Shown piece after piece: positions 26,754 through 36,908 of a stretch of 58,434 nucleotides of DNA. The stretch covers positions 1 to 58,434 of the forward strand of contig NZ_JAFAGT010000093.1 in NCBI RefSeq assembly GCF_019237615.1, written 5' to 3'. This DNA is from Roseateles sp. GTDB taxonomy: Bacteria > Pseudomonadota > Gammaproteobacteria > Burkholderiales > Burkholderiaceae_C. The position numbers and the translations under genes are program-made. The notes below the pieces were generated by a model. That model searched no databases, was not told where the DNA came from, and worked only from the letters and a program-made list of their open reading frames with translations. Numbering within the stretch: position 1 is the stretch's first letter; every line of letters begins with the position of its first letter.

Positions 26754-27856
26754 GCCAGAGCCTCGGCCGGCAGGCGCACGCGCGCGACGACGCCATGCGG
26801 CTGGGCGGCCTCCAGCTCCAGCGCGGCCGCGTCGCCGAAGCGGGCCGCCAGCCGTGCCCGCGTGTTGGCGAGGCCCACGCCGGCGCCGCCGCTGGCCGAA
26901 CCGAAGCCCTGGCCGTTGTCTGCCACCTCGACGGTGAGGCCGCCGCCTGCTGCATGGCCGGCGCGGATCTCGATGTGCCCGCCTTCGGGCAGCGGCGACA
27001 GGCCGTGCTTGATCGCGTTCTCCACCAGCGTCGGCAGCACCAGCGTGGGCAGGCGGGCCTCCAGCAGCTCGGGCGGCGCGGCGATGTCGAAGGACAGGCG
27101 CTCGCCCATGCGCATCTGCAGGATGGCGAGGTAGTGGCGCACCAGCTCCAGCTCGTCGGCCAGCGTGGACTCGTGGCGGCGCATGCCGGGCAGGGCGGCG
27201 CGCAGGTAGGCGATCAGCGCCACCAGCATGTCGCGGCCGCGCTCCGGCTGGGTCTCGTACAGGCGCTTGACGTTGGCCAGCGTGTTGAACAGGAAATGCG
27301 GCTCGATCTGCGCGTTCAGCGCCGACAGCTGGGCCTCGGTCTGCTGGGTCTTGAGCGCCTCGCGCTCGCGGAACAGCCGGGTCAGCTCGTCGCGGCCGGC
27401 GCGCTGGGCGCGACTGACCAGCAGCAGCGCGTAGGCCATGCCGCCCAGCAAGGCCCACAGCGCGATGGTGGAGACCATCCAGCCGGGCTTGAGCTTCAGG
27501 CCGGGGTCGTCCATGGCCGCCACCACGTAGCGCAACAGTGTGCCGAGCGCCGCGCCCAGCCCCACGGCACCGGCCCGCACCGTCAGCGCGGCGGGCAGCC
27601 GCCAGCGCCGCCCGGCCAGCAAGGCCTCGGTCAGGGCCACCATCACGAGCAGCGATACGCCGGTGAGCAGGCATTGGCGGCTGAAGCGGACCAGATCGAA
27701 CAGCGCGTCGCGCAGGCCGCCGTCGCCCTCGCCGTACCAGGTCAACGCGCGCGAGATGGCGTAGAGCAGGCAGAAGTAGTAGACGCCCGCCAGCATGCGC
27801 AGATTGCAGACGCGGCGAAAGGCTTGCAGCGGGCTGAGGTCCTCCATCCCGGGCAT
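26750..27856 (-). CDS. LytS/AlgZ-family sensor histidine kinase
   Basis: A protein of about 368 residues with four N-terminal transmembrane helices, a short coiled coil (RAGRDELTRLFREREALKTQQ) and the LytS-type kinase core. The phospho-acceptor sits in QIEPHFLFNTLANVKRL, the N box is VENAIKHG and the G box DNGQGFG, followed by GVGLANTRARL. This family pairs with LytTR regulators, here two genes downstream. Start uncertain: ATG at 27856 and at 27847 are both possible, and the longer frame from 27925 is unlikely since it begins with a low-complexity Pro/Arg tract. Confidence 0.9.
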   Translation of the reverse strand: MPGMEDLSPLQAFRRVCNLRMLAGVYYFCLLYAISRALTWYGEGDGGLRDALFDLVRFSRQCLLTGVSLLVMVALTEALLAGRRWRLPAALTVRAGAVGLGAALGTLLRYVVAAMDDPGLKLKPGWMVSTIALWALLGGMAYALLLVSRAQRAGRDELTRLFREREALKTQQTEAQLSALNAQIEPHFLFNTLANVKRLYETQPERGRDMLVALIAYLRAALPGMRRHESTLADELELVRHYLAILQMRMGERLSFDIAAPPELLEARLPTLVLPTLVENAIKHGLSPLPEGGHIEIRAGHAAGGGLTVEVADNGQGFGSASGGAGVGLANTRARLAARFGDAAALELEAAQPHGVVARVRLPAEALA

Positions 27857-27902
27857 TCTCGGCGGGCCGCCGTCCGCAGGGGCGGGATGCGACGAAGCGG
27901 GC

Positions 27903-28286
27903 CTAGGCCGCGCTGGCCGCGGCAATCAGCGCCTTGAGTTCGCGTTCCGAGGCCGCCGGGTCCCCCAGGTTGACCTCGATGAGGCGGCGCAGATGGGTGA
28001 TGGATTCGAGGTCGATGCTGCGGCACAGCACGCCGGCCAGGGAGCCCTCGACATGGGCCAGCTCGCCAGCCATCGCGATGACCGGGGCGTCCGGCGCGCC
28101 GCTGGCCAGCGGCAGCTTGACGAGGCAGGGCATGCCGATCTGGGGCGTCGTGCCCTCTGGCAGCTGCAGCAGCGCACCCTTGAGCGAGATGTCTAGAACT
28201 TGGCAGCCCAGATGCTCCTGGGTGGTGATCAGTTCGGCGCCGGAGGCGAAGGCGACACGGGCGAATTGGCGGCGTTCGGTGCTGAT
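27903..28286 (-). CDS. PilZ-domain protein with no canonical start codon
   Basis: The frame encodes a PilZ-like domain: ERRQFARVAF (the R-x3-R c-di-GMP-binding turn), then LDISLKGALLQLP (the D/N-x-S-x-x-G motif as DISLKG), and a C-terminal beta barrel. PilZ domains bind c-di-GMP. Between the in-frame TAG at 28326-28328, which ends the upstream gene, and the RRQFAR motif there is no ATG, GTG or TTG. The best initiation signal is GGAG at 28293-28296 placed 6 nt before ATC (28286). A start at the first internal ATG (28133) would delete the binding motif. So it uses a rare AUC start, is expressed by stop-codon read-through, or is a pseudogene. Start given is inference. Confidence 0.6.
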   Translation of the reverse strand: MSTERRQFARVAFASGAELITTQEHLGCQVLDISLKGALLQLPEGTTPQIGMPCLVKLPLASGAPDAPVIAMAGELAHVEGSLAGVLCRSIDLESITHLRRLIEVNLGDPAASERELKALIAAASAA

Positions 28287-28325
28287 GATGGTCTCCGGCG
28301 GGCTGACCGGGCGGTCGGCCCTATC

Positions 28326-28757
28326 CTAGACGAAGGGTTCCAGCTCGGCGCCGCTGCTGAACACGGTGCTGTGCTCGACGGCCTGCTGCAGCCGCTCGGG
28401 CGCCAGCGAGGCCAGGCCCATGGCCTCCAGCATGAACCAGGAGGCGCGCAGGAACGCGATGGTCTCCTCGCGCGTGCCGTCGGGGCTGACCGGTGTGCCG
28501 TCCCAGTCGCGCTCGGGAGCCGCGCGCGGCGCGACGACGGCCGGCCGGTGCGCGCGGGCCACGCGGGCCAGCAGCTCGCGCGTGTCCACCGTGGCGCTGG
28601 GCGCGTCGATGAGGCGCACCAGGTCGCCCAGCTGCTGCTCGGCCGCGGCCGCCAGCAGCCGCGCGGCCTGGTCGGCGCCGCCAGCGAGATACAGGCCGGC
28701 CGCGAGGTCGACGTATTCGAGGGCGGCCGACAGCCGCTGCAGGTCAGGATTCGACAT
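28326..28757 (-). CDS. Hypothetical helical protein
   Basis: A 143-residue all-helical cytoplasmic protein with no recognised family. The N-terminal half (LQRLSAALEYVDLAAGLYLAGGADQAARLLAAAAEQ) looks like a HEPN-like helical hairpin, and a central disordered Ala/Pro/Arg stretch precedes a C-terminal helix pair (REETIAFLRASWFMLEAMGL). It starts 89 bp upstream of, and divergent from, the EipA gene. It shares reading frame with the downstream PilZ segment, separated only by TAG, so a one-polypeptide ancestor is possible. Confidence 0.75.
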   Translation of the reverse strand: MSNPDLQRLSAALEYVDLAAGLYLAGGADQAARLLAAAAEQQLGDLVRLIDAPSATVDTRELLARVARAHRPAVVAPRAAPERDWDGTPVSPDGTREETIAFLRASWFMLEAMGLASLAPERLQQAVEHSTVFSSGAELEPFV

Positions 28758-28846
28758 GGCGGCCAAGTCTAGGTTGTGTACAGGGGCAACGGGCGGCCAA
28801 ACTTCACGCTGCATTGTTTATGCTGGCCCCACAAGGAGTGACCATC

Positions 28847-29416
28847 ATGCTTGATCGCCGCCACCACCTGCAGCAGCTCGCTGCCCTCGCCGCCGCTGCC
28901 TCCCTGCCCGCCCTCGCGGCGGACGACAAGGAGAGCACCTACGACGAGGAATCCATCCTCAAGGCCGCCACCGACTTCTTCGGCCAGACCACCGAAGGCC
29001 TGGCCAAGGTCGTCGAGAAGGCCTTCAAGGAGCAGGGGCGTCCCAATGCCTATGTGAAGGGCGAGGAGGCGTCGGCCGCCATCACCGTGGGCCTGCGCTA
29101 CGGCGAGGGCGAGTTGCTGATGAAGGGCGGCGGTGCGTCCAAGGTCTACTGGGCCGGCCCGTCCATAGGTTTCGACCTGGGCGCCAACGCGTCCAAGGTC
29201 TTCACGCTGGTCTATCACCTGCCCAAGCCCAGTGCCATCTACCAGCGCTTCCCCGGCGTGGACGGCAGCCTTTACTACATCGGCGGCGCGGGCATCAACT
29301 ACCAGCGTCTCAAGGGGATCACGCTGGCACCCATCCGCCTGGGCGTGGGCCTGCGCGCGGGCGCGAGCGTGGGCTACATCCACTACCGCCGCGAGAAGAG
29401 CATCAATCCCTTCTGA
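28847..29416 (+). CDS. DUF1134/EipA-family exported protein
   Basis: A 189-residue protein with a signal peptide ([20 protein letters not shown]). The mature part matches the DUF1134 pattern: [70 protein letters not shown] and [33 protein letters not shown] split over a small beta-barrel. In Brucella and Caulobacter the family (EipA) maintains envelope integrity. The ATG is chosen for the AAGGAG 8 bp upstream; an in-frame ATG lies 33 bp earlier without one. Its stop overlaps the start of a longer open frame that leads into nrdJ. Confidence 0.9.
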   Translation: MLDRRHHLQQLAALAAAASLPALAADDKESTYDEESILKAATDFFGQTTEGLAKVVEKAFKEQGRPNAYVKGEEASAAITVGLRYGEGELLMKGGGASKVYWAGPSIGFDLGANASKVFTLVYHLPKPSAIYQRFPGVDGSLYYIGGAGINYQRLKGITLAPIRLGVGLRAGASVGYIHYRREKSINPF

Positions 29417-29547
29417 TGCCCCGTGGGGCCGCCGCAGCGCCCGGTGTCTGCGTTCCGTCAAGGCGGGCCGCCAGACCGGCTGGCAGGTTCACCTTGCGCC
29501 GTGAGAAAGGCGTAGACTGTGGATTCATCCAGTATTTGGGGGCCATC

Positions 29548-32500
29548 TTGAGTACAACCGCGGACCTGCCCCTGCAGGACATCTCCAGTGAAGTCCTGAT
29601 CGAGAAGTACGCCAAGGGCGGCGAGCTGCACGCCGACGAGCTGCGCGAGCGCGTCGCCCATGCCCTGGCCCAGGCCGAGAAGCCGGCCGAGCGGGCGCGC
29701 TGGGCGGCGGCCTTTCTCGTCGCGCAGCAGTGTGGCTTCGTGCCTGCCGGCCGCATCATGTCGGCCGCCGGCACCGAGCTGTCGGCCACGCTGATCAACT
29801 GCTTCGTGCAGCCGGTGGGCGACTCCATCGCGACGCCCGAGGACGGCGTGCCCGGCATCTACACCGCCTTGACCGAGGCCGCCGAGACCATGCGCCGCGG
29901 TGGCGGCGTGGGCTACGACTTCAGCCGCATCCGCCCGGCCGGCGCCTGGGTGGGCTCCACGCGCAGCCATGCCTCAGGTCCGATCAGCTACATGCGCGTG
30001 TTCGACCGCAGCTGCGAGACGGTGGAGAGCGCCGGCAGCCGCCGTGGCGCGCAGATGGGCGTGCTGCGCTGCGACCACCCCGACATCGAGGCCTTCATCC
30101 ATGCCAAGGACGAGGGCGACCTGCGCAACTTCAACATCTCCATCGGCGTGACCGACGCCTTCATGGAGGCTGTGCAGGCGGACGGCATGGTCGAGCTGGC
30201 GCATCGCGCCAAGCCCAGCGCCGAGCAGATCGCGGCCGGTGCCTACCAGCGCGGCGATGGCCAGTGGGTCTACCGCAAGGTGCGCGCCCGCTCGCTGTGG
30301 GACCAGGTCATGCGTTCCACCTACGACCATGCCGAGCCGGGCGTGCTGTTCCTGGACCGCATCAACGCCGACAACAACCTGCATTACTGCGAGACCATCG
30401 CGGCGACCAATCCCTGCGTGACGGCCGACACCTGGACGATGACCGGCGAAGGTCCGCGCCAGGTCAAGGCGCTGATCGGCCGGCCCTTCCTTGCCGTCGT
30501 CGACGGCAAGGCCTACGCCACAGAATCACAGGGCTTCTTTGCCACGGGCGTGAAGCCCGTGCTGCGATTGACCACCCGGGAAGGCCATGCGCTGCGCCTG
30601 ACCGGTGACCACCCCGTGCGCCGCGTGACGCGCAAGACGCGCTTTTGCGTCGAGGCTGAATGGGTGCCGGCCACGGACCTTGAGCCGGGCGATGAGTTGA
30701 TGCTGCACGACCACCGTGCCCTGCACGGATGGGAAGGCCCGCATAGCGAGGCCGAAGGCTATCTGCTGGGCCTGCTGATCGGTAGCGGCACGCTGACGGC
30801 CGACAGGGCCGTGTTGTCTGTCCGGGCGCCCGAGTTCAAGGCTGTCGGCAGCGACGTGAGCCACCGCCCGGCGAGTGTCGAGAGCATCATGCGGGCGGCC
30901 GAGGAGGCCGTGCACGCAGCCATCGTCAGCCGCGCGGACTCCCAGGGCTGGCAGCGGCCCGGGGCGGGCGCTGGCGAGTTCAGGCTCGCCTCCACCGGGC
31001 TGCGCGACCTGGCGCAGCAGATGGGCGCGGTACCGGGCGAAAGGCACATTACGCCGGCCATGGAGGCCACGTCCTCCGACTTCCATCGCGGCCTGCTGCG
31101 TGGCATTTTTGATGCCTACGGCTCGGTGCATGGCCATGAGAAGGGCTTCAGCGTGCGCCTGACCCAGGCCGACCCAGAGCAACTGCAAGCCGTGCAGCGC
31201 ATGCTGCTGAGGCTGGGCATTGCGTCGACCCTCTATCGCGAGCGCAGGGCCGCGGGAGCGCAGCATCTGTCCGACGGCCGTGGCGGCGAGCGCTGCTACC
31301 ACGAGCGCCGCGCGGTGCATGAGCTGGTCATCAGCGGCGACAACCTGCGCCGCTATGCCGAGCAGGTGGGCTTCGAGGACAGCGCCAAGCAATCGCGGCT
31401 GGACGAGCTGTTGGCAAACTGCCGACGCGAGTCGGACCGGGAGCGCTTCACGGCGACGGTCGAGGCTATCGAGCCAGCCGGAGTTGAAGAGGTCTACGAC
31501 GTCACCGTCGAGCATGTCCATGCCTTCGACGCGAACGGCCTGTATGTTCACAACTGCGCTGAGCAGCCACTTCCGCCCTATGGCTGCTGCTGCCTCGGCT
31601 CCATCGACCTGACGCGTTTCGTGCGCGCCCCTTTCTCGCCCGAGCCCACGTTCGACGAGGCCGGCTTCGCCGAGGTCGTGGCCGTGGCCACGCGCATGCT
31701 GGACAACGTGCTGGACGTGACGCCCTGGCCGCTGCCGGCGCAAGCCGCAGAGGCCGCGAACAAGCGCCGCGTGGGCCTGGGCTTCACGGGCCTGGGCGAT
31801 GCCCTCGTCATGCTCAACCTGCGCTACGACACGCAGGACGCGCGCGACATGGCCGGCCGCATCAGCGAGGTCATGCGCGACGCGGCCTATGCGGCAAGCA
31901 GCGACCTGGCCGCGGAGCGCGGCAGCTTCCCCCTCTTCAATGCCGACCTCTACCTGTCCGGCGGCAGCTTCGCATCGCGACTGCCGCCTGGGCTGAAGGA
32001 CAAGATCCGCAGCCAGGGCCTGCGCAACTCCCACCTGCTGTCCATCGCGCCCACCGGCACCATCAGTCTGGCCTTTGCCGACAATGCGTCAAACGGCATC
32101 GAGCCGGCGTTCTCGTGGACTTACACGCGCAAGAAGCGCCTGCCGCAGACCGAAGGCGGCGGCTTCAAGGAATACCAGGTCGAGGACCATGCCTGGCGCC
32201 TTTATCGCCACCTGTTCGGCACCGACGCACCTCTGTCCGACGCCTTTGTCACCGCGCTGGAGCTGAGCGCGGCCGACCATGCCGCCATGGTCGCGGCCGT
32301 CGCGCCCTACATCGACACGTCGATCAGCAAGACCGTCAATGTGCCGGCCGACTATCCCTACGAGGACTTCCAGGACCTCTACGTCCAGGCCTGGCAGAGC
32401 AAGCTCAAGGGGCTGGCCACGTACAGGCCCAACAGCGTGCTGGGCTCGGTGCTCAGCGTGGCGCCGGAGGTCAAGCAGCCCGAGCCGCTGCGGGCCGACA

Positions 32501-33585
32501 TGGCGGGCGCCAACCAGCGCCTGCGTGTGGAACGTCTGCCCAACGCCGTGGTCGCCTCGCTGCGCTGGCCCAGCCGCCCCGAGATGCCCGGCGGCAATCC
32601 GGCCTGGAGCTATCTGATCCAGCATCCGCACGGCGACTTCGCGCTGTTCATCGGCGAGCTGCCGCTGGACGGCCCCGACGGCGGCCTGTTTGGCCGCAAC
32701 CTGCCGTTCGAGGTCTGGGTCAATGGCGCCGAGCAGCCGCGTGGCCTCGCGGCACTGGCCAAGACCTTGTCCACCGACCTGCGCACCAATGATGCTGCCT
32801 GGCTGCGCCTCAAGCTCGACGCGTTGGCCACCGTGGCCGAGGAGCGCGCCTTCGAGATGCCGATGCCGCCCGGCGGCGAGAAGCGCCTGTTCCCCGGCGT
32901 CGTCGCCGCGACGGCGGCCGTCATCCGCTGGCGCTGCGAGCAGCTCGGCGCTTTGGGCGAGGGTGGCCCCACGCCGGTCGTGGACGCGATGTTCAGCCGC
33001 AACGAGCCGCGCACCGGCACCTCCGGCACGCTGGCCTGGGCCGTGGATGTGGACAACCCGGCGACGAACGAGCAGTTCACGCTGACGCTGAAGGAGGTCG
33101 TGCTGCCCACGCCGGACGGCGGCAGCGTCACCCGCCCCTGCGCGATGGGCTTCTCCGGCAACTACCCCAAGGCGCTGGACGGCCTGGCCCGCCTGCTGAG
33201 CCTGGACATGCGCGTGATGGACCCGGGCTGGATCGCGATGAAGCTGCGCAAGCTGCTCAACGTCGGCGAGCCGCTGGGCCACTTCATGGCGCCGGTACCG
33301 TCGCTGAACGGCGAACGCCGCCAGCAGGTCTGGCCGTCGACCGTGGCCTATGTCGCGCGGCTCGTCATCCACCGCTACGCGATGCTGGGCATCCTCGACG
33401 AGGCCGGCCAGCCGCTGACCGACATGGGCCTGCTGCAGACGCCGGCCCCAAAGCTCGCCGCCGCGGCCGGCACGCTGCAGGTCCAGGCCGGCAAGCCCTG
33501 CCCGGAGTGCGGCAACGCGACCATGATCCACAAGGATGGCTGCGATTTCTGCACTGCGTGCGGGTATGTCGGGCAGTGCGGGTGA
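29548..33585 (+). CDS. nrdJ: Adenosylcobalamin-dependent (class II) ribonucleotide reductase, intein-containing
   Basis: Makes deoxyribonucleotides by B12 radical chemistry without oxygen. The 1,345-residue precursor splits into N-extein 1-289, intein 290-669 and C-extein 670-1345, giving a 965-residue mature enzyme. Extein landmarks are [38 protein letters not shown] with the catalytic thiyl cysteine, [11 protein letters not shown], the [10 protein letters not shown] loop and PxYPYEDF. The C-terminus has duplicated NrdJ accessory domains and a zinc-like tail ([14 protein letters not shown]). The TTG start fits the usual N-terminus and follows GGGGGCC; the ATG at 29416 would add 44 implausible residues. 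No cobalamin riboswitch was found in the leader. Confidence 0.95.
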   Translation: MSTTADLPLQDISSEVLIEKYAKGGELHADELRERVAHALAQAEKPAERARWAAAFLVAQQCGFVPAGRIMSAAGTELSATLINCFVQPVGDSIATPEDGVPGIYTALTEAAETMRRGGGVGYDFSRIRPAGAWVGSTRSHASGPISYMRVFDRSCETVESAGSRRGAQMGVLRCDHPDIEAFIHAKDEGDLRNFNISIGVTDAFMEAVQADGMVELAHRAKPSAEQIAAGAYQRGDGQWVYRKVRARSLWDQVMRSTYDHAEPGVLFLDRINADNNLHYCETIAATNPCVTADTWTMTGEGPRQVKALIGRPFLAVVDGKAYATESQGFFATGVKPVLRLTTREGHALRLTGDHPVRRVTRKTRFCVEAEWVPATDLEPGDELMLHDHRALHGWEGPHSEAEGYLLGLLIGSGTLTADRAVLSVRAPEFKAVGSDVSHRPASVESIMRAAEEAVHAAIVSRADSQGWQRPGAGAGEFRLASTGLRDLAQQMGAVPGERHITPAMEATSSDFHRGLLRGIFDAYGSVHGHEKGFSVRLTQADPEQLQAVQRMLLRLGIASTLYRERRAAGAQHLSDGRGGERCYHERRAVHELVISGDNLRRYAEQVGFEDSAKQSRLDELLANCRRESDRERFTATVEAIEPAGVEEVYDVTVEHVHAFDANGLYVHNCAEQPLPPYGCCCLGSIDLTRFVRAPFSPEPTFDEAGFAEVVAVATRMLDNVLDVTPWPLPAQAAEAANKRRVGLGFTGLGDALVMLNLRYDTQDARDMAGRISEVMRDAAYAASSDLAAERGSFPLFNADLYLSGGSFASRLPPGLKDKIRSQGLRNSHLLSIAPTGTISLAFADNASNGIEPAFSWTYTRKKRLPQTEGGGFKEYQVEDHAWRLYRHLFGTDAPLSDAFVTALELSAADHAAMVAAVAPYIDTSISKTVNVPADYPYEDFQDLYVQAWQSKLKGLATYRPNSVLGSVLSVAPEVKQPEPLRADMAGANQRLRVERLPNAVVASLRWPSRPEMPGGNPAWSYLIQHPHGDFALFIGELPLDGPDGGLFGRNLPFEVWVNGAEQPRGLAALAKTLSTDLRTNDAAWLRLKLDALATVAEERAFEMPMPPGGEKRLFPGVVAATAAVIRWRCEQLGALGEGGPTPVVDAMFSRNEPRTGTSGTLAWAVDVDNPATNEQFTLTLKEVVLPTPDGGSVTRPCAMGFSGNYPKALDGLARLLSLDMRVMDPGWIAMKLRKLLNVGEPLGHFMAPVPSLNGERRQQVWPSTVAYVARLVIHRYAMLGILDEAGQPLTDMGLLQTPAPKLAAAAGTLQVQAGKPCPECGNATMIHKDGCDFCTACGYVGQCG
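30415..31554 (+). other. Intein inside NrdJ, inserted at the catalytic NPC site
   Basis: A 380-residue protein-splicing element. It begins with Cys1 (CVTADTWTM, block A), has block B ([11 protein letters not shown] with the T-x2-H motif), and ends with block F/G ([18 protein letters not shown]); the +1 residue is Cys. All splicing residues are intact. Between them is a LAGLIDADG endonuclease domain: block [12 protein letters not shown] and block [13 protein letters not shown]. At the catalytic acidic positions, Asp is replaced by Ser124 and Tyr235, so DNA cleavage is probably lost. The host site is N-P-|-C, where the +1 Cys is the enzyme's radical cysteine, so reductase activity depends on splicing. 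Confidence 0.95.
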
Positions 33586-34156
33586 CCTTCTTGGTCCAGT
33601 TGCGCGACTACCGAAGCATATGTGGGGGCGCTCATAACGTGCGAACAGGAGCACATAAGCTGCAACTGCAGAACTGGCGCCCGACGAGGATCAACGTTGG
33701 AGAGGATATTGCGTGATCGGGGCTGGCAGTTAAAGCTGTTCGCAAGCCGCCGGTCCGGCTCGACAAGGCCTTTCGAGTTCTGCTGAGCCATGAACTGGCC
33801 CAGTCGCACCCCCGAGCGATAAGGCGGCTCGCGAAAGATCTGCCGACTGTCCCGTCGTTGGAGGACGCACACGCCACGCTGCAGATCGGTTCCGCGACAA
33901 GACGATCCGCGAGCGGCGCGAAGAGACCTTGGCTCGCAAGGCCAAGGGCGAATAGTCGAGTGCTTTCCCCCGCGATCGGCTTTTCAGAACCACGAGTTGC
34001 GGACGCGCCGGGTCTGCCGTACCACCCGGTGGACGGCACGAGAGTCAGTCTCCGGAGTCATGGTGAACTACTGCACAACCCTCTGTCAAAGGCAGCCGGT
34101 CAGTGGCGTCCTGGCACTCAAGCTGCGCGGAGTGACTGAGCAAGGACAACAGCAAC
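33586..34156. other. 571-bp intergenic stretch without a convincing gene
   Basis: No ORF here has a good start, ribosome site and protein-like composition. One frame around 33760-33960 reads somewhat protein-like (RAIRRLAKDLPTVPSLEDAH) but is broken at both ends, so it may be a gene remnant. Base composition looks less GC-rich than the flanks. I saw no terminal inverted repeats or transposase motif. Confidence 0.5.
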
Positions 34157-34690
34157 ATGGGTCAACCGCGGGAAACGCAGTTCGACGCCGACGGTCCAGG
34201 CGACATCAAACGGAAGTGCCTCGCTGAGGCAGGGCTGAATCTGTATTCCGATGGGCCGGTGATGTTCCGCCCGTCGGACATCTACCGACTCGGCAAGGAT
34301 CCCGGTTTCCGGGAGGCGCTGCGGGGCTCCAACATCTACCTCATCTGCCGGCGCCACCGGATTTCCGTCGATCCAGTCACGCTGAAGGTGAAGGGCGGCG
34401 ACCTCTACGGCGACTTCCTGGTCCATGGCGAGGGCTACCAGGAGTGGCAGCGTGAGCCGTTCATCTTGACGCCGTCGCAGCTTGGCCGCACAAGCCCGCC
34501 GGCCCCTTTCCAGGCAGTGCGTCCCGACGGTGGGGCTGACGCGACAGCATTGGTGATGGCCGACTCAAGGGCTTCCATCTCAACGGGGTGTTCTTCAAAC
34601 CGGCGGCAGCCCACGGCCCCGAACCAGCCCGCCACCACATCAGTACTTCGGCCCATCCGTGATGAATGGCCCGCCTTGATACAAGGCTGA
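34157..34690 (+). CDS. Uncertain hypothetical ORF
   Basis: A 177-codon frame with AAGGA 10 bp upstream. Residues about 25-115 look protein-like (GPVMFRPSDIYRLGKDPGFREAL, NIYLICRRHRISVDPVTLKVKGGDLYGDFLVHGEGYQEW), but the C-terminal third is low-complexity and runs 51 bp into the 3' end of the convergent udh gene. No family recognised. It may be a truncated gene that now reads through into foreign sequence, or spurious. Confidence 0.35.
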   Translation: MGQPRETQFDADGPGDIKRKCLAEAGLNLYSDGPVMFRPSDIYRLGKDPGFREALRGSNIYLICRRHRISVDPVTLKVKGGDLYGDFLVHGEGYQEWQREPFILTPSQLGRTSPPAPFQAVRPDGGADATALVMADSRASISTGCSSNRRQPTAPNQPATTSVLRPIRDEWPALIQG

Positions 34691-35446
34691 CTGGTCGGCC
34701 GGGTCAGGCCGGGCTGCAGTCGGCGGGAACAGATGGCTGTACTCGCGCGAGCTGTCGACCGGCGCGTATCCCAGGTGCGCGGCCTCACGGTTGTCCCACC
34801 AGGAGGCGGCGTTGTCCGAAGTCCCGAACGCGATCGTGTGGTCGACGCGCGGCGTGAACAGGCTGCAGCGCACCAGTTCAATCAGATCGCGGTAGCTCAG
34901 ATAGGTCGTCATCATGCGGGCCGTCTTGGGCTGCGGATGGCTGGAGCCGATGCGCAGGCAGACGGTTTCGATGCCGAAACGATCAAAGTAGTAGCGCGAT
35001 AGCGCCTCGCCGAAGCACTTCGACACGCCGTAAAAACCATCCGGACGAAGCGGCATGGAGGCATCGACCCGTTCGGTGGTGCGGTAGAAACCGACCGTGT
35101 GGCTGGAGCTGGCATAGATGACCCGCTTGACACCGGCCTGATGGACGCTCGCATACAAGTTGTACACGCCCAGGATGTTGGCCTGCATGATCGGCTCGAA
35201 GCGATCGTCCGTGGAGATGCCGCCGAAATGCAGCACGGCATCCACCCCCTCGACCAGGGCGCGCACGGCGGCGCCGTCGGCGAGGTCGCATTGCATGACC
35301 TCCTCGCCCTCACGCGCCGGGCCCAGGTCAGCGATGTCGCTGACCCTGAGGATCTCCGTCCAGGGTTTGATGGCATCGCGCAGCACCCTGCCGACGCCGC
35401 CGGCAGCGCCCGTCAGCAGCAGGCGTTGAAATGGTTTGGAAGTCAT
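34640..35446 (-). CDS. udh: Uronate dehydrogenase (NAD-dependent)
   Basis: A 268-residue short-chain dehydrogenase of the Udh type, which oxidises D-galacturonate or D-glucuronate to the aldaro-lactone with NAD. The nucleotide-binding motif is GAAGGVG (about residues 12-18) and the catalytic set is S in YASSSHTVGFY plus Y-x3-K (YGVSK). AVLHFGGIS and the WWDNR segment are characteristic of uronate dehydrogenases. Start chosen just before LLLTGAAGGVG; the longer upstream frame is a gudD shadow. It is the last gene of the five-gene oxidative uronate operon, 29 bp after gudD. Confidence 0.93.
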   Translation of the reverse strand: MTSKPFQRLLLTGAAGGVGRVLRDAIKPWTEILRVSDIADLGPAREGEEVMQCDLADGAAVRALVEGVDAVLHFGGISTDDRFEPIMQANILGVYNLYASVHQAGVKRVIYASSSHTVGFYRTTERVDASMPLRPDGFYGVSKCFGEALSRYYFDRFGIETVCLRIGSSHPQPKTARMMTTYLSYRDLIELVRCSLFTPRVDHTIAFGTSDNAASWWDNREAAHLGYAPVDSSREYSHLFPPTAARPDPADQSALYQGGPFITDGPKY

Positions 35447-35475
35447 CTGTCTTCTCGTGTCTGGGCGTGCGGTCT

Positions 35476-36831
35476 TCAGCGAACCATGCAAGGGCGCTTG
35501 TTGTTGAAGGTCCAGCCGGGAATCAAGTACTGCATCGCGACGGCGTCGTCGCGAGCACCCAGGCCCATGGAGCAGTACACCTGGTGCGCCTGTTCCAGTT
35601 GGTCGAGGTCGATCTCGATGCCCAGACCCGGCTTGTCTGGCACGGTCACCTGGCCGTTCTTGATCTGAAGCGGCTCCTTGGTCAGACGCTGGCCGTCTTG
35701 CCAGATCCAGTGCGTGTCGATGGCCGTGACCTTTCCCGGCGCAGCCGCGCCAACGTGGGTGAACATGGCCAGCGAGATGTCGAAATGGTTGTTGGAATGC
35801 GAGCCCCAGGTCAGGCCAAACATCTGGCACAGCTGGGCCACACGGACCGAGCCCTGCATGGTCCAGAAATGCGGGTCGGCCAAGGGGATGTCGACCGACT
35901 GCAGCTGGATCGAATGGGCCATCTGGCGCCAGTCCGTCGCCACCATGTTGGTGGCCGTCAGCAGGCCGGTTGCGCGGCGGAATTCGGCCATCACCTCGCG
36001 GCCGGAGAAGCCGTTCTCTGCGCCACAGGGGTCTTCCGCGTAGGCCAGCACCTCGTGCTTGTCACGGCAGACGCGGATCGCCTCCTCCAGTGACCAGCAA
36101 CCATTCGGATCGAGCGTGATGCGTGCTTGCGGAAAGCGCTCGTGCAACGCCGTGACCGCTTCCATTTCTGCGTCCGGCGACAGGACGCCGCCCTTGAGCT
36201 TGAAGTCATTGAAGCCGTAACGCGAATGTGCAGCCTCGGCCAGACGGACCACAGCTTCCGGGCCCAAGGCGGCCCTGTTGCGCAGGCGGTACCAGGCATC
36301 GGCGCTGTCCCCTTCATCGCGATAGGGCAAGGCCGTACGGTGGCGATCGCCGATGAAGAACAGATAGCCCAGCATGTCGACCTTGTCGCGCTGCTGACCC
36401 TCGCCCAGCAGGGCGGCCACCGGAACACCGAGATATTGCCCGAGCAAGTCGAGCAAGGCCGACTCGATCGCGGTGACCGCATGGATGGTGACGCGTAGAT
36501 CAAAGGTTTGCAGCCCGCGCTCGCCGCTATCACGGTCGGTGAAAGCCTCGCGCATGCGGTTCAAGATCCGATTCCAGGCCCCGATCGGCTGGCCGATCAG
36601 CAGGGGCCGCGCGTCCTCGAGCACCTGCCGGATCTTCTCCCCACCGGGTACCTCGCCCAAGCCGGTGTTCCCGGCGCTGTCCTTGACGAGCACCACATTG
36701 CGGGTGAACAGCGGGCCGTGGGCTCCGCTGAGGTTCAGCAGCATGCTGTCCTGGCCGGCCACCGGGACCACGCGCAATTCTGTGATCAGTGGGCTGGCAT
36801 TCCGCGCGCTCGTTACGGACGTATCGATCAT
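35476..36831 (-). CDS. gudD: Glucarate dehydratase
   Basis: An enolase-superfamily enzyme that dehydrates D-glucarate (and L-idarate) to 5-keto-4-deoxy-glucarate. The 451-residue product follows E. coli GudD very closely along its length: [40 protein letters not shown] with the catalytic Lys, ITLDPNG metal ligand, [10 protein letters not shown], and [13 protein letters not shown] with the catalytic His, ending NNKRPCMVR. Start at 36831 gives the usual length; an ATG at 36879 is also in frame. It lies 77 bp after the lactonase gene in the operon. Confidence 0.96.
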   Translation of the reverse strand: MIDTSVTSARNASPLITELRVVPVAGQDSMLLNLSGAHGPLFTRNVVLVKDSAGNTGLGEVPGGEKIRQVLEDARPLLIGQPIGAWNRILNRMREAFTDRDSGERGLQTFDLRVTIHAVTAIESALLDLLGQYLGVPVAALLGEGQQRDKVDMLGYLFFIGDRHRTALPYRDEGDSADAWYRLRNRAALGPEAVVRLAEAAHSRYGFNDFKLKGGVLSPDAEMEAVTALHERFPQARITLDPNGCWSLEEAIRVCRDKHEVLAYAEDPCGAENGFSGREVMAEFRRATGLLTATNMVATDWRQMAHSIQLQSVDIPLADPHFWTMQGSVRVAQLCQMFGLTWGSHSNNHFDISLAMFTHVGAAAPGKVTAIDTHWIWQDGQRLTKEPLQIKNGQVTVPDKPGLGIEIDLDQLEQAHQVYCSMGLGARDDAVAMQYLIPGWTFNNKRPCMVR

Positions 36832-36908
36832 GGGTAGTCTCTGGAGGTGTTCTATGGATATCCCCGTGTCTTCGGTCATCGAGTGACGAGCCACGGGCGG
36901 AAGGGAGG

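Noticed and set aside
29417-29547. Possible cobalamin riboswitch before B12-dependent nrdJ
   Set aside because: The conserved B12 box was not found and the gap is too short for the full aptamer.
29416-29547. ATG at 29416 as nrdJ start
   Set aside because: It would add 44 residues rich in Arg/Pro/Ala with no family match; TTG at 29548 gives the usual N-terminus.
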